Below, in pieces: positions 1-6,077 of a stretch of DNA of 6,883 nt; positions within the stretch are counted from its first letter, which is position 1, and every line of letters begins with the position of its first letter. The notes under the pieces were generated by a model. The model was not told the origin of the DNA. It did not search any database and was given only the letters and a program-made list of their open reading frames with translations. This DNA comes from Terriglobus sp. GTDB lineage: Bacteria; Acidobacteriota; Terriglobia; Terriglobales; Acidobacteriaceae. A program made the position numbers and the translations under genes. The DNA lies in NCBI GenBank assembly GCA_023265355.1, contig JAHFTZ010000130.1, positions 1 to 6,883 of the forward strand, written 5' to 3'.

Positions 1-276
1 CTGGAGTCCTCCGACTGGCAGTTCCTCATCACCACCAGGGCAGCGCGTGATTATGCCGAAATGCGCTTCGCAAATCACAACAACGATTTTCTGCTGGTGA
101 AATCGATCTGGCAGATCTTCGAAAAGGACGGCGCGATCACGGAAGCGGAAGAGGTCCAACTCGCGGAGATCGAACAGCGGGATAGCATCTTCCCGGACAT
201 CGATCCGACTTTCTGGCGCACAGGCGAAAAAGCCTCAGACCGGAGCGAACTGGTTCTTTCGACCGAAGCCAAATAA
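1..276 (+). CDS. 1,4-alpha-glucan branching enzyme, GH57/DUF1957 type, C-terminal fragment
   Basis: Only the last 91 codons are present; the frame is open from base 1 and ends at TAA 274-276. The fragment begins LESSDWQFLITTRAARDYAE, followed by an MRFANHNNDF stretch. This matches the C-terminal helical (DUF1957-like) region of GH57 glycogen branching enzymes, where a conserved S-D-W-x-F segment is followed by A-x-x-Y-A and R-F-x-x-H. An acidic helix (EKDGAITEAEEVQLAEIEQR) and a D-x-x-F-P-D-I-D-P-x-F-W segment close the domain, and the last 20 or so residues look disordered. The family forms alpha-1,6 branches in cytoplasmic glycogen-like glucan. The catalytic GH57 barrel lies upstream and cannot be checked here, so the assignment rests on the C-terminal pattern alone. 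The next gene follows closely on the same strand, so co-transcription is possible. Another GH57-family enzyme is the main alternative. Confidence 0.75.
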   Translation: MESSDWQFLITTRAARDYAEMRFANHNNDFLLVKSIWQIFEKDGAITEAEEVQLAEIEQRDSIFPDIDPTFWRTGEKASDRSELVLSTEAK

Positions 277-282
277 TCTATA

Positions 283-308
283 AGGGGAAGGCTTTTTCAG
301 CTGCCCCT
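283..308 (+). terminator. Weak hairpin after the branching enzyme gene, possible terminator
   Basis: Just after the TAA, AGGGG (283-287) can pair with CCCCT (304-308). An A-G mismatch and a further AG/CT pairing (289-290 with 301-302) follow, around a 10-nt T-rich loop. No real T-run follows, only TATTTAAAG. It may therefore be a weak or Rho-assisted stop, an mRNA end-protecting stem, or chance. It is the only structured element between the two genes. Confidence 0.25.
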
Positions 309-333
309 ATTTAAAGTGCGTCCATCGCATTTT

Positions 334-337
334 GGAG
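334..337 (+). promoter_or_regulatory. Shine-Dalgarno sequence that favours the TTG start at 343
   Basis: GGAG lies 5 nt before TTG 343-345, which is in frame with the UbiA-like gene. The longer alternative, GTG 316, has no purine-rich site at a usual distance. The shorter alternative, ATG 388, has GGAG directly abutting the start codon, which is too close. This choice is an inference from spacing only. Confidence 0.45.
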
Positions 338-342
338 ATTTT

Positions 343-1221
343 TTGGCCGATAGAAGAGCCACCGCACCGTCACACTCCCTTCCGGAGATGTGGCACCTCC
401 TCAGTCTCGATGCACCCTTGGTGGCTGTCGTCTGGACGTGTCTCCTGGGTTGGAGCGTCGACGCCACTCCCACCTTGACGGAGGTCACCGCCCTCGGTCT
501 CGCAGTGTGGATGCTCTACGCCCTCGATCGCCTGCTCGACAGCCTTCGCGGCGAGTCTCCCCTGGAAGACAGACATCGCTTCCACCGCCTGCACTGGCGT
601 CGATTTGTGTTGGTGCTTGGACTCACGCTGCCAATCGAATCCTGGATCGTTTTGGCTCTCCCAGGCAACATCCGCTCTGCGTGGATGCTGCTCGGCATTC
701 CACTTGCGGCGTATCTGTTCCTCATCCATCGGACCTCCCTTCGTCTACCGAAGGAGTTTGTCGTTGCGCTTTTCTTCGCCGCTGCGTGCGCCATGCCCGC
801 AGGCATCCGCGTGGGCGCGACTCCTCTGCTGGCCGGAGGATCGCTCTTTGCGCTGCTCTGCTGGACCAACTGCGTTGCGATCGCCCGCTGGGAAGACGAT
901 ATGCAGCCCCACCCTATGACCGCATGGGCCGTCCGCAACCTCCGCGTTTTATGCACCGTGATCGTTCTCGGAGCTGGCCTGCTCTACTTTCTCATCGGAC
1001 CTTCTTCCATAGCCTGTGCGGCAGCAGCATCGGCCATAGCACTTTGGGCGGCGGATTTGAGTTGGGGCGTCAAAGGCCCTCGCCTGCGTATGCGCGTACT
1101 CGCCGACGCCGTTCTGCTCACGCCGGTCGCTTTGATCGCGACCATGCCCGCGCTACGGCAGCAGACGTTTGCGCACTTTCTCACCTTTCTGCCTCATCTT
1201 CACGCGGCGACGCTGCGGTGA
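343..1221 (+). CDS. Polytopic membrane protein, UbiA prenyltransferase superfamily-like
   Basis: A protein of about 292 residues from TTG 343 (301 from GTG 316, 277 from ATG 388). In the 301-residue numbering I count about nine hydrophobic segments (roughly 30-47, 56-70, 97-117, 120-137, 147-165, 170-190, 208-226, 230-247, 262-278), the usual number for UbiA prenyltransferases. Polar motifs sit where that family keeps its metal-binding Asp motifs. A D-R-L-L-D segment (D71, D75) followed by E-D-R-H-R-F-H lies after TM2, and N-C-V-A-I-A-R-W-E-D-D (to D195) lies after TM6. A late L-A-D-A-V-L-L-T-P segment (D264) also recalls the family. Both Asp motifs depart from the canonical NDxxDxxxD and DxxxD, so prenyl transfer to an aromatic or lipid acceptor is a hypothesis. 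The stop overlaps the start of the methyltransferase gene by 4 bp, suggesting coupled translation and a shared pathway. The gene is real; its function is uncertain. An uncharacterised membrane protein of other fold is the alternative. Confidence 0.6.
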   Translation: MADRRATAPSHSLPEMWHLLSLDAPLVAVVWTCLLGWSVDATPTLTEVTALGLAVWMLYALDRLLDSLRGESPLEDRHRFHRLHWRRFVLVLGLTLPIESWIVLALPGNIRSAWMLLGIPLAAYLFLIHRTSLRLPKEFVVALFFAAACAMPAGIRVGATPLLAGGSLFALLCWTNCVAIARWEDDMQPHPMTAWAVRNLRVLCTVIVLGAGLLYFLIGPSSIACAAAASAIALWAADLSWGVKGPRLRMRVLADAVLLTPVALIATMPALRQQTFAHFLTFLPHLHAATLR

Positions 1222-1856
1222 AGGGATTCGATCGCGTCGCACGCCTCTACCGATGGTCGGAGTATGCAACGTTTGGTCCCCTTCTTTCGCGCTGCCGCTT
1301 CGAGTTCTTATCTTCCGCAGAAGAGGCACAGCGAGCGCTGGTGCTGGGCGACGGCGACGGACGCTTCACCGCAGCACTGCTCGCCTCTTCTCCCGAAGTC
1401 CTCGTGGATGCAGTGGACCAGAGTGCCGAAATGCTTCGCCTCCTCTCCACCCGCTGCGCTTCGGAGCGCGTGCATACACACTGCATCGATGCCATGCGCT
1501 TTCATCTACACGGTCCATACGATCTCATCGCAACCCACTTCTTTCTCGACTGCCTCTCCACCAACGATGTCGAAACGCTCGCTCTTCGGATCGCGGCGAA
1601 CAGCGCACCCAACGCACGCTGGCTCATCTCGGACTTCGACATCCCCGCAGGCATCCTGCGCTGGCCAGCGCGTCTACTCGTCCGCTCGCTCTACCTTGCG
1701 TTTCGCGTTCTGACGGGCCTGCGCATCCAGCAGCTTCCTCCGTGGCGTCAGGCACTGGAAGAAGCCGGGTTTCACTGCCTGCAAAGCGTGCCTCGCCTCA
1801 GAGGCATCCTCGTCGCGGAGATGTGGGTGCTCCGGCCTACTATGCGCGTTCGATAG
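1218..1856 (+). CDS. Class I SAM-dependent methyltransferase
   Basis: A 212-residue protein starting at GTG 1218, within a GTGA overlap with the upstream stop. Residues 41-50 (LVLGDGDGRF) form motif I at the end of strand beta1; the G44-x-G46-x-G48 glycine loop is kept, but with Asp at the intervening positions. V63-D-A-V-D67 is strand beta2, whose terminal Asp normally contacts the SAM ribose, followed by Q-S-A-E-M as in many UbiE-like methyltransferases. C-I-D-A-M-R-F fits motif III and P-Y-D-L-I-A-T-H-F-F-L-D the beta4 region. The C-terminal third has a helical, partly amphipathic stretch rich in Leu and Arg (around residues 152-175), then an E-E-A-G-F segment typical of the fold. No signal peptide or membrane helix is clear. 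The acceptor cannot be read from sequence. Coupling to the UbiA-like membrane gene suggests a lipid or quinone-like substrate (inference). There is no good ribosome site before the GTG, consistent with re-initiation after the upstream gene. Confidence 0.85.
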   Translation: MKGFDRVARLYRWSEYATFGPLLSRCRFEFLSSAEEAQRALVLGDGDGRFTAALLASSPEVLVDAVDQSAEMLRLLSTRCASERVHTHCIDAMRFHLHGPYDLIATHFFLDCLSTNDVETLALRIAANSAPNARWLISDFDIPAGILRWPARLLVRSLYLAFRVLTGLRIQQLPPWRQALEEAGFHCLQSVPRLRGILVAEMWVLRPTMRVR

Positions 1857-1868
1857 ACTGATAGAGCT

Positions 1869-2420
1869 ATGACTTTGTACATTCTTCGACATGCCAGCGC
1901 TGGAACTCGTCGCGCCAATCCCGTTCTGGACGTAAAACGGCCTCTGGATAAAGACGGAAAGCGCCACTGCCTTCTGTTGGGGCACGCTTTGACGGCGCTT
2001 AAGATCAACTTCGACGTCGTAATCTCCAGCCCCCTAAAGCGGGCTGTCCAAACGGCATCCCTCGTAGGTACGGAGACCGGCTACGAACAGCGCATCGTCT
2101 TGTCGGAAGGGCTCTCTCCAGCCGCAAACTACGAGGCGTTTGAGAAGCTCCTCGCAACCTGCTCGCACGAGGAAAATGTCCTGCTCGTGGGTCACAATCC
2201 GAATCTTCCCGCCTTCATCGGTCGGCTTCTGACTGGTGGAGGCCGCATTGGAAAGCCCGCCGCCATTCGCATGCGCAAGGGTTCCATCGCAAAGATCAGC
2301 ACCGACCGCGCAGTGGGACAGAACGGGCCAACGCTGCAGTGGCTGATGGAGCCACGTATGGTCCGCGCGCTCTATGCCACTTCGACCAAGAGTTCGCGCC
2401 GGAAGACCTCGCGGAAGTAA
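1869..2420 (+). CDS. sixA: SixA-like phosphohistidine phosphatase (histidine phosphatase superfamily)
   Basis: A 183-residue cytoplasmic protein from ATG 1869, 12 bp after the methyltransferase stop. The fold signature is intact: L6-R7-H8-A-S-A-G holds the phospho-accepting His8, S-S-P-L-K-R-A places Arg58 in the phosphate pocket, L-S-E80-G-L gives the likely general acid, and V-G-H109-N-P is the second catalytic His. The short insertions and R-H-A start fit the SixA branch rather than phosphoglycerate mutases. SixA in Escherichia coli removes phosphate from phosphohistidine in signalling or PTS proteins; the partner here is unknown. E. coli SixA is about 161 residues, so this one carries an extra basic C-terminal tail (T-S-T-K-S-S-R-R-K-T-S-R-K). 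The tail lies where the gene overlaps the opposing ppx gene for 49 bp. The ribosome site is weak (GAG close to the ATG), so translation may depend on the upstream gene. Confidence 0.85.
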   Translation: MTLYILRHASAGTRRANPVLDVKRPLDKDGKRHCLLLGHALTALKINFDVVISSPLKRAVQTASLVGTETGYEQRIVLSEGLSPAANYEAFEKLLATCSHEENVLLVGHNPNLPAFIGRLLTGGGRIGKPAAIRMRKGSIAKISTDRAVGQNGPTLQWLMEPRMVRALYATSTKSSRRKTSRK

Positions 2421-3970
2421 GCGGATTCCTTCCGCGCCGACCAGGACTCGAGTTCGGCATTGCCACGCGTCGTGCGAAGTTCGAGCACGACCCGCTTCGG
2501 ATAAATCTTTGCGGCAATCCGCAGCGTGTCATTCACGCGGTCCTGGTTGAGCGCGACAGCCAGCCGCAGAAGCACAATCGCGCGCCGCACGTGCAGATGC
2601 TCCTCTGGCGGAACGAAGCGCATCGGACGGTCTTCGGCGTCCGGTCGGCTCTTTCCCAGGTAACGTGCGATGGCCGAAACAATCGCACGCTGCACCGGCG
2701 AAAATCCGAAGATCTCAGAGTTCGCAATGATGTACTGCGTGTGCCGGTGATGGCCCTGGTGATTCATAAACTTGCCGACATCGTGCATCACGGCTGCGGA
2801 AGCGAGCCAGAAGCGATACTCATCCGGCAGTTCATGCACACGGGCTAACAGATCGAAGAGCTTCACCGCATCGGCGCGTACCGGCTCATACTTCTTCGGA
2901 TCGACGCCGTATCGCTTCGCCACGCGCAGAACGCCGGACCAGCGCTCCTCTTCCACCGCGCGATGAACAGAAGCCCGCATATCCGTATCGGCGAGCATCT
3001 GTGCAAGCATTCCGTCGCGCAGGCCCAGCGTGGAATAGCGAATCGCTGCCAGATTGAGACGCTCCATCAGCGTGGCAAACACAAGAGCACCGCCGACGAT
3101 GATGTCCCCACGCTTCGGCCCGATACCGGGAATGGCAATGCGCTCCACATTGGTCATCTTGGCCAGTTTGCTTGCCACTGTGCGTATCTGTAGCGCGGTC
3201 GCGGAGAGGGGCTGCAACTTGGCCGGCTTCTTCAAAACCTTCTTGAGTGCCGACTTCTTGACCGCCGATTTTTTTGCGACTGGCTTTGCACCGGGCACGA
3301 ACTGAGGCGCGCCGACTGCTTCCGTCAGAGCCGCCGCCGTGCCGGAGGTAGCGACCACCAGCGCGACCTTTGGTTCACCGAGCTTGCGTTGTGCGCGTGC
3401 AATCTCGCGATCGATGAAACTCTGCAAGCGATGAAGATCTTCGCGCGTCGGCGGATCATTCCGAAGAAACTCCTGCTGCAAACGCACCGCGCCAAGCGGC
3501 ATGGAGACGATCTCCCGAATACGTCCGTCCTCGGAGAGTGTGACCTCGCAGGAGCCGCCGCCCAGATCTATCATCAGACATCGCCCGCGGGCTCCGGGCT
3601 CGTGCGTCACCACGCCGAGGTGAATCAGGCGTCCCTCTTCGAGGCCGGAGATCACGTCGACATCCCACCCTGTGGAGGACTTCACCCACGCGATGAAGGC
3701 CGCCGCGTTGCGCGCATCGCGCATGGCCGAGGTCGCCACCACGCGCACGCGATCCACAACGTGCGCCTGTACGGCCTTCTGGAATCTCTTCAACGCGCGA
3801 ATCGTATTCGCCATCGCGTCCGGCGAAATCATGCCCGTCTCGAAGACGCTTTCGCCCAGCCGCACAACCTCGCGGTCTTCGTGGAGCGTGTGCAATGTGT
3901 GGTTTTGAACACTCGCGATGGCGATACGGCAGGAGTTGGAACCAATATCGATCGCGGCAAAGGTGGGCAC
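2372..3970 (-). CDS. Exopolyphosphatase / guanosine pentaphosphatase (Ppx/GppA) with C-terminal HD-like domain
   Basis: A 532-residue protein from GTG 3970; the stop is at 2374-2372. It belongs to the ASKHA-fold Ppx/GppA phosphatases, which release phosphate from the end of polyphosphate and/or convert pppGpp to ppGpp. Residues 7-13 (I-D8-I-G-S-N-S) are phosphate motif 1, S-G-L-E111-E112-G-R-L carries the catalytic Glu, and D135-L-G-G-G-S is phosphate motif 2. An S-G-T segment (209-211) and G-I-G-P-K-R-G-D-I-I-V-G-G (282-294) continue the second half of the fold. From about residue 335 comes the helical domain: A-A-V-M-H396-D397-V-G-K and G-H-H-R-H (406-410), as in E. coli Ppx domain III. Ppx and GppA are usually about 495-515 residues; the excess is explained by a Lys-rich insert at 226-252. 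The gene faces sixA and diverges from a glycosyltransferase gene. Sequence alone does not separate Ppx from GppA activity. Confidence 0.92.
   Translation of the reverse strand: MPTFAAIDIGSNSCRIAIASVQNHTLHTLHEDREVVRLGESVFETGMISPDAMANTIRALKRFQKAVQAHVVDRVRVVATSAMRDARNAAAFIAWVKSSTGWDVDVISGLEEGRLIHLGVVTHEPGARGRCLMIDLGGGSCEVTLSEDGRIREIVSMPLGAVRLQQEFLRNDPPTREDLHRLQSFIDREIARAQRKLGEPKVALVVATSGTAAALTEAVGAPQFVPGAKPVAKKSAVKKSALKKVLKKPAKLQPLSATALQIRTVASKLAKMTNVERIAIPGIGPKRGDIIVGGALVFATLMERLNLAAIRYSTLGLRDGMLAQMLADTDMRASVHRAVEEERWSGVLRVAKRYGVDPKKYEPVRADAVKLFDLLARVHELPDEYRFWLASAAVMHDVGKFMNHQGHHRHTQYIIANSEIFGFSPVQRAIVSAIARYLGKSRPDAEDRPMRFVPPEEHLHVRRAIVLLRLAVALNQDRVNDTLRIAAKIYPKRVVLELRTTRGNAELESWSARKESAYFREVFRRELLVEVA
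3227..3283 (-). repeat. Lys-Lys pentapeptide repeats inside Ppx/GppA
   Basis: Codons 230-248 of the Ppx/GppA gene encode successive units PVAKK, SAVKK, SALKK and a shortened VLKK. The two central units are 15-bp direct repeats, TCGGCGGTCAAGAAG and TCGGCACTCAAGAAG, identical at 13 of 15 positions. The tract falls between the S-G-T segment and the G-I-G-P-K-R-G-D segment of the second phosphatase half, most likely in a surface loop. It looks like a recent short tandem expansion rather than part of the conserved fold. Confidence 0.8.
3269..3275 (-). other. A7 homopolymer in the frame of a slippery heptamer
   Basis: On the coding strand the ppx codons read GCA AAA AAA TCG, giving seven A residues in the A AAA AAA phase used by -1 frameshift sites. 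Loss of one A would bring an in-frame TGA about 13 codons later and remove the HD-like domain. The -1 frame stays open for a long way, so a programmed -1 product would not be a short truncation. Nothing in the sequence proves that slippage happens. Confidence 0.4.
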
Positions 3971-3979
3971 GGGAGCGAG

Positions 3980-3984
3980 TCCTC
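3980..3984 (-). promoter_or_regulatory. Shine-Dalgarno sequence of the Ppx/GppA gene
   Basis: On the minus strand GAGGA lies 9 nt before GTG 3970. This supports that GTG as the start, as does the I-D-I-G-S-N motif beginning at residue 7, the usual distance from the N-terminus in this family. Confidence 0.65.
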
Positions 3985-4024
3985 AGAGGCAGATTTTGCG
4001 ACCCGAAAGGGCCACCCTGCTTGG

Positions 4025-4052
4025 AGTCTACAAGACTGGAAATGGGGGACAA
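4025..4052 (-). promoter_or_regulatory. Candidate sigma-70-type promoter for the Ppx/GppA gene
   Basis: On the minus strand TTGTCC (4052-4047) and TAGACT (4030-4025) are 16 bp apart, each matching 4 of 6 consensus positions. Transcription would start near 4018, leaving a leader of roughly 48 nt before GTG 3970. It sits in the only divergent intergenic region of the window. No comparably good pair was found for the rightward glycosyltransferase gene. It could be chance. Confidence 0.3.
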
Positions 4053-4106
4053 TAAGAGGAGCCACATTTCCTCGGAACTTCTGAGAATTTGCGGCGTCTA
4101 GTGAAT

Positions 4107-6020
4107 ATGAATATAACGACGGTCGTTACAGATCGCGAGCAGTTGCAACTCAGAAAGAGACAGGCCTCGCAGACAAAAACTCAAGGTTCCCTTCGCGAAG
4201 CACGCCGGTGGCCTCGGCCATCTCATCTGGCGTGGATTCTCGGCCTATTTCTGGCAGTTTACGCGGGCTCGCTCTTTTCTCCGCCCCTGCTCGACGACGC
4301 TGACGCGACCCACGCAAACGCCTCACGGCACATGGCCGAAACCGGCGATTTTGTCACCCTGCGCGTCAACGGAATTCGCTACCTCGAAAAGGCCCCACTA
4401 CCCTACTGGGTGGTCGCGGCTGGGTTCAAGGTCTTCGGATACGATACGTTTGCGGTGCATCTCCCCCTGGCGCTGAGCGTCCTTGCCTTGGCCCTGCTGG
4501 CCTATCGATGGGGCATGCTCGCCTGGGGTGATCGCGCTGCCCTCTACGCCGCCTCGGCTGTGTTGACCAGCGTCGGCGTCTTTCTCTTTACGCGCGTCTT
4601 CATTCCGGAGGTCTTGCTCAGCCTCTTCATGGTCGGCACGCTGTACTGCGTTTTGCGTGGGTTGGAGCTGCGCGAAAAAGCCTGGATCTACGGCGCATGG
4701 ACGATGCTCGCCCTGGCCGTTCTGACCAAAGGCCTCGTTGCCATCGTCTTTGTGGGAGCCGCTCTTCTGGCGTACGGCCTGTTTACAGGCGAACTGCGAC
4801 GCTGGAGGGAGCTCCACCTGCTGACAGGCGGCCTTCTTTTCCTGGCCGTCGCGGCACCGTGGCACATTTTAGCGGGACTGCGCAACACCGGCGGCGCGCA
4901 GGGTCACGGCTTCTTCTGGTTCTACTTTGTGAACGAGCACTGGTTACGCTTCCTGGGCAAGCGAATGCCGCATGACTACAACAAGCTTCCCGGCTGGCTC
5001 TACTGGTCGCTGCATCTCGTGTGGCTCTTTCCATGGAGCCTGCTGTGGCCCGCCGCTGCAGTCGCGGCGTGGCATGAGCGATCGCGTCACCGCGACTTTG
5101 CCTGGCGCACCTTCGTCCTGCTCGGCAGCTTCGCCAGCATCGTCCTTGTTTTCTTCGCACTGTCGACCAATCAGGAGTACTACACCTACCCCGTCTACAT
5201 GCCTCTAGCCCTGCTGACGATGGCAGGCGTAGTGATCGCGGAACGGCGCTTCTCCGTGGACACAAAAGTACGGCAATGGTTCCTCGCAGGACATGTCGTT
5301 CTGACCGTCGTCGGCGCGGGCGTTGCCATCGCTCTGGCCGGTGGTCTTTGGCAGAGCCGGAAGCTGCCCTTCGTCTCCGATATCGGAGATATGCTCGCAC
5401 ACAGGGGCGTGGGCGACTATACGCTCTCCATGTCCCACTTCTTCGATCTCACGGGTCCCTCCTTCGCTGCTCTACGACTCCCGGCTGCTCTGGCCATGAT
5501 CGCCTTCGCCGCTGGTCCTGGCATCGCGTGGTGGCTGCGCAGAAAGGGAGACCACAAGGCGAGCACCCTCACCATGGCGCTCACATCGGCCGTCTTTCTC
5601 ATTGCAGCTCACATCGCCCTCGTCCGCTTCGGACCGATGTTGTCCTCACAGAAGATCGAAGCGCGCTACGAGGAACTGATGGACTCCGGTGCCTTCGCCA
5701 AGGACAGTGAACTGATGCTCTACGGCGACCAATCCTATGGATCTTCCATTCCCTTCTATGCAGGCGAGACGGTGCCTCTGGTCGAAGGCCGATCCACCTC
5801 CATGTGGTTTGGTTCCACCTTCCCCGACGCGCCAAAGATCTTCTGGACCAAAAAGGAACTCGAAGACGTCTGGGGTGTCGGGCGTCGGAAGGTTCTCTTT
5901 GTTCCGCTGGAAAAACGGGATGAAGTCGATGCTCTTCTAGGTAAGCGGCAGGTCGTCTTGATGGAAATCAGTGGCAAAGCCCTCGTAACCGACCGTCCAC
6001 TCGAGGTCCCGTCACATTGA
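4107..6020 (+). CDS. ArnT/PMT-like membrane glycosyltransferase (GT39/GT83 type), first copy
   Basis: A 637-residue integral membrane protein from ATG 4107. GTG 4101 and TTG 4089 are in-frame alternatives, and none of the three has a good ribosome site. A basic cytoplasmic N-terminus (to about residue 40) leads into TM1. The first external loop then carries P-L-L-D63-D64-A-D66-A-T-H-A and, later, G-I-R-Y-L-E-K-A-P-L-P-Y-W (89-101). This is the Asp-containing loop motif of ArnT and protein O-mannosyltransferases that holds the catalytic acidic residue. Further family marks are F-T-R-V-F-I-P-E (161-168), L-T-K-G-L (207-211), P-W-H (251-253) and V-N-E-H-W-L-R-F-L-G (275-284). About ten or more membrane segments follow, ending near residue 508, then a soluble, probably periplasmic domain of about 130 residues. 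Such enzymes transfer a sugar from polyprenyl phosphate to lipid A, protein or another envelope acceptor; donor and acceptor are not readable here. A paralogue follows directly. Confidence 0.85.
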   Translation: MNITTVVTDREQLQLRKRQASQTKTQGSLREARRWPRPSHLAWILGLFLAVYAGSLFSPPLLDDADATHANASRHMAETGDFVTLRVNGIRYLEKAPLPYWVVAAGFKVFGYDTFAVHLPLALSVLALALLAYRWGMLAWGDRAALYAASAVLTSVGVFLFTRVFIPEVLLSLFMVGTLYCVLRGLELREKAWIYGAWTMLALAVLTKGLVAIVFVGAALLAYGLFTGELRRWRELHLLTGGLLFLAVAAPWHILAGLRNTGGAQGHGFFWFYFVNEHWLRFLGKRMPHDYNKLPGWLYWSLHLVWLFPWSLLWPAAAVAAWHERSRHRDFAWRTFVLLGSFASIVLVFFALSTNQEYYTYPVYMPLALLTMAGVVIAERRFSVDTKVRQWFLAGHVVLTVVGAGVAIALAGGLWQSRKLPFVSDIGDMLAHRGVGDYTLSMSHFFDLTGPSFAALRLPAALAMIAFAAGPGIAWWLRRKGDHKASTLTMALTSAVFLIAAHIALVRFGPMLSSQKIEARYEELMDSGAFAKDSELMLYGDQSYGSSIPFYAGETVPLVEGRSTSMWFGSTFPDAPKIFWTKKELEDVWGVGRRKVLFVPLEKRDEVDALLGKRQVVLMEISGKALVTDRPLEVPSH

Positions 6021-6040
6021 CATCTTCCGCAATGTGACGG
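6009..6040 (+). repeat. Perfect 11-bp inverted repeat spanning the glycosyltransferase stop codon
   Basis: CCGTCACATTG (6009-6019) and CAATGTGACGG (6030-6040) are exact reverse complements around a 10-nt loop (ACATCTTCCG). The left arm encodes the last residues of the first glycosyltransferase and includes the first two bases of its TGA stop. No T-run follows, so it is not a classic intrinsic terminator. It may be an mRNA-stabilising or polarity-setting stem between the paralogues, or a protein-binding dyad. Confidence 0.75.
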
Positions 6041-6077
6041 ACGATGAGGGAACTGCTCACAGTCGAAACGAACGGCA

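Noticed and set aside
390..1217. The methyltransferase frame stays open upstream through nearly the whole UbiA-like gene, giving an apparent 488-residue protein.
   Set aside because: The upstream part reads as Arg/Ser/Pro-rich noise with no domain, as expected for an off-frame of GC-rich DNA, while the overlapping membrane protein is clearly coding. The methyltransferase fold starts at GTG 1218.
2339..2848. A 169-residue plus-strand open frame across the sixA/ppx junction.
   Set aside because: It overlaps both well-supported genes in another frame and shows no domain.
3389..4084. A 231-residue plus-strand open frame opposite ppx.
   Set aside because: It is antisense to conserved Ppx motifs, rich in His and Arg with no recognisable domain, and has no ribosome site; it is a shadow of the ppx codon pattern.
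6011..6038. TGTGA/TCACA half-sites suggesting a CRP/FNR-type operator.
   Set aside because: The halves are in the opposite order (GTCACA first, TGTGAC second) and too far apart for the TGTGA-N6-TCACA consensus; a hairpin explains them better.
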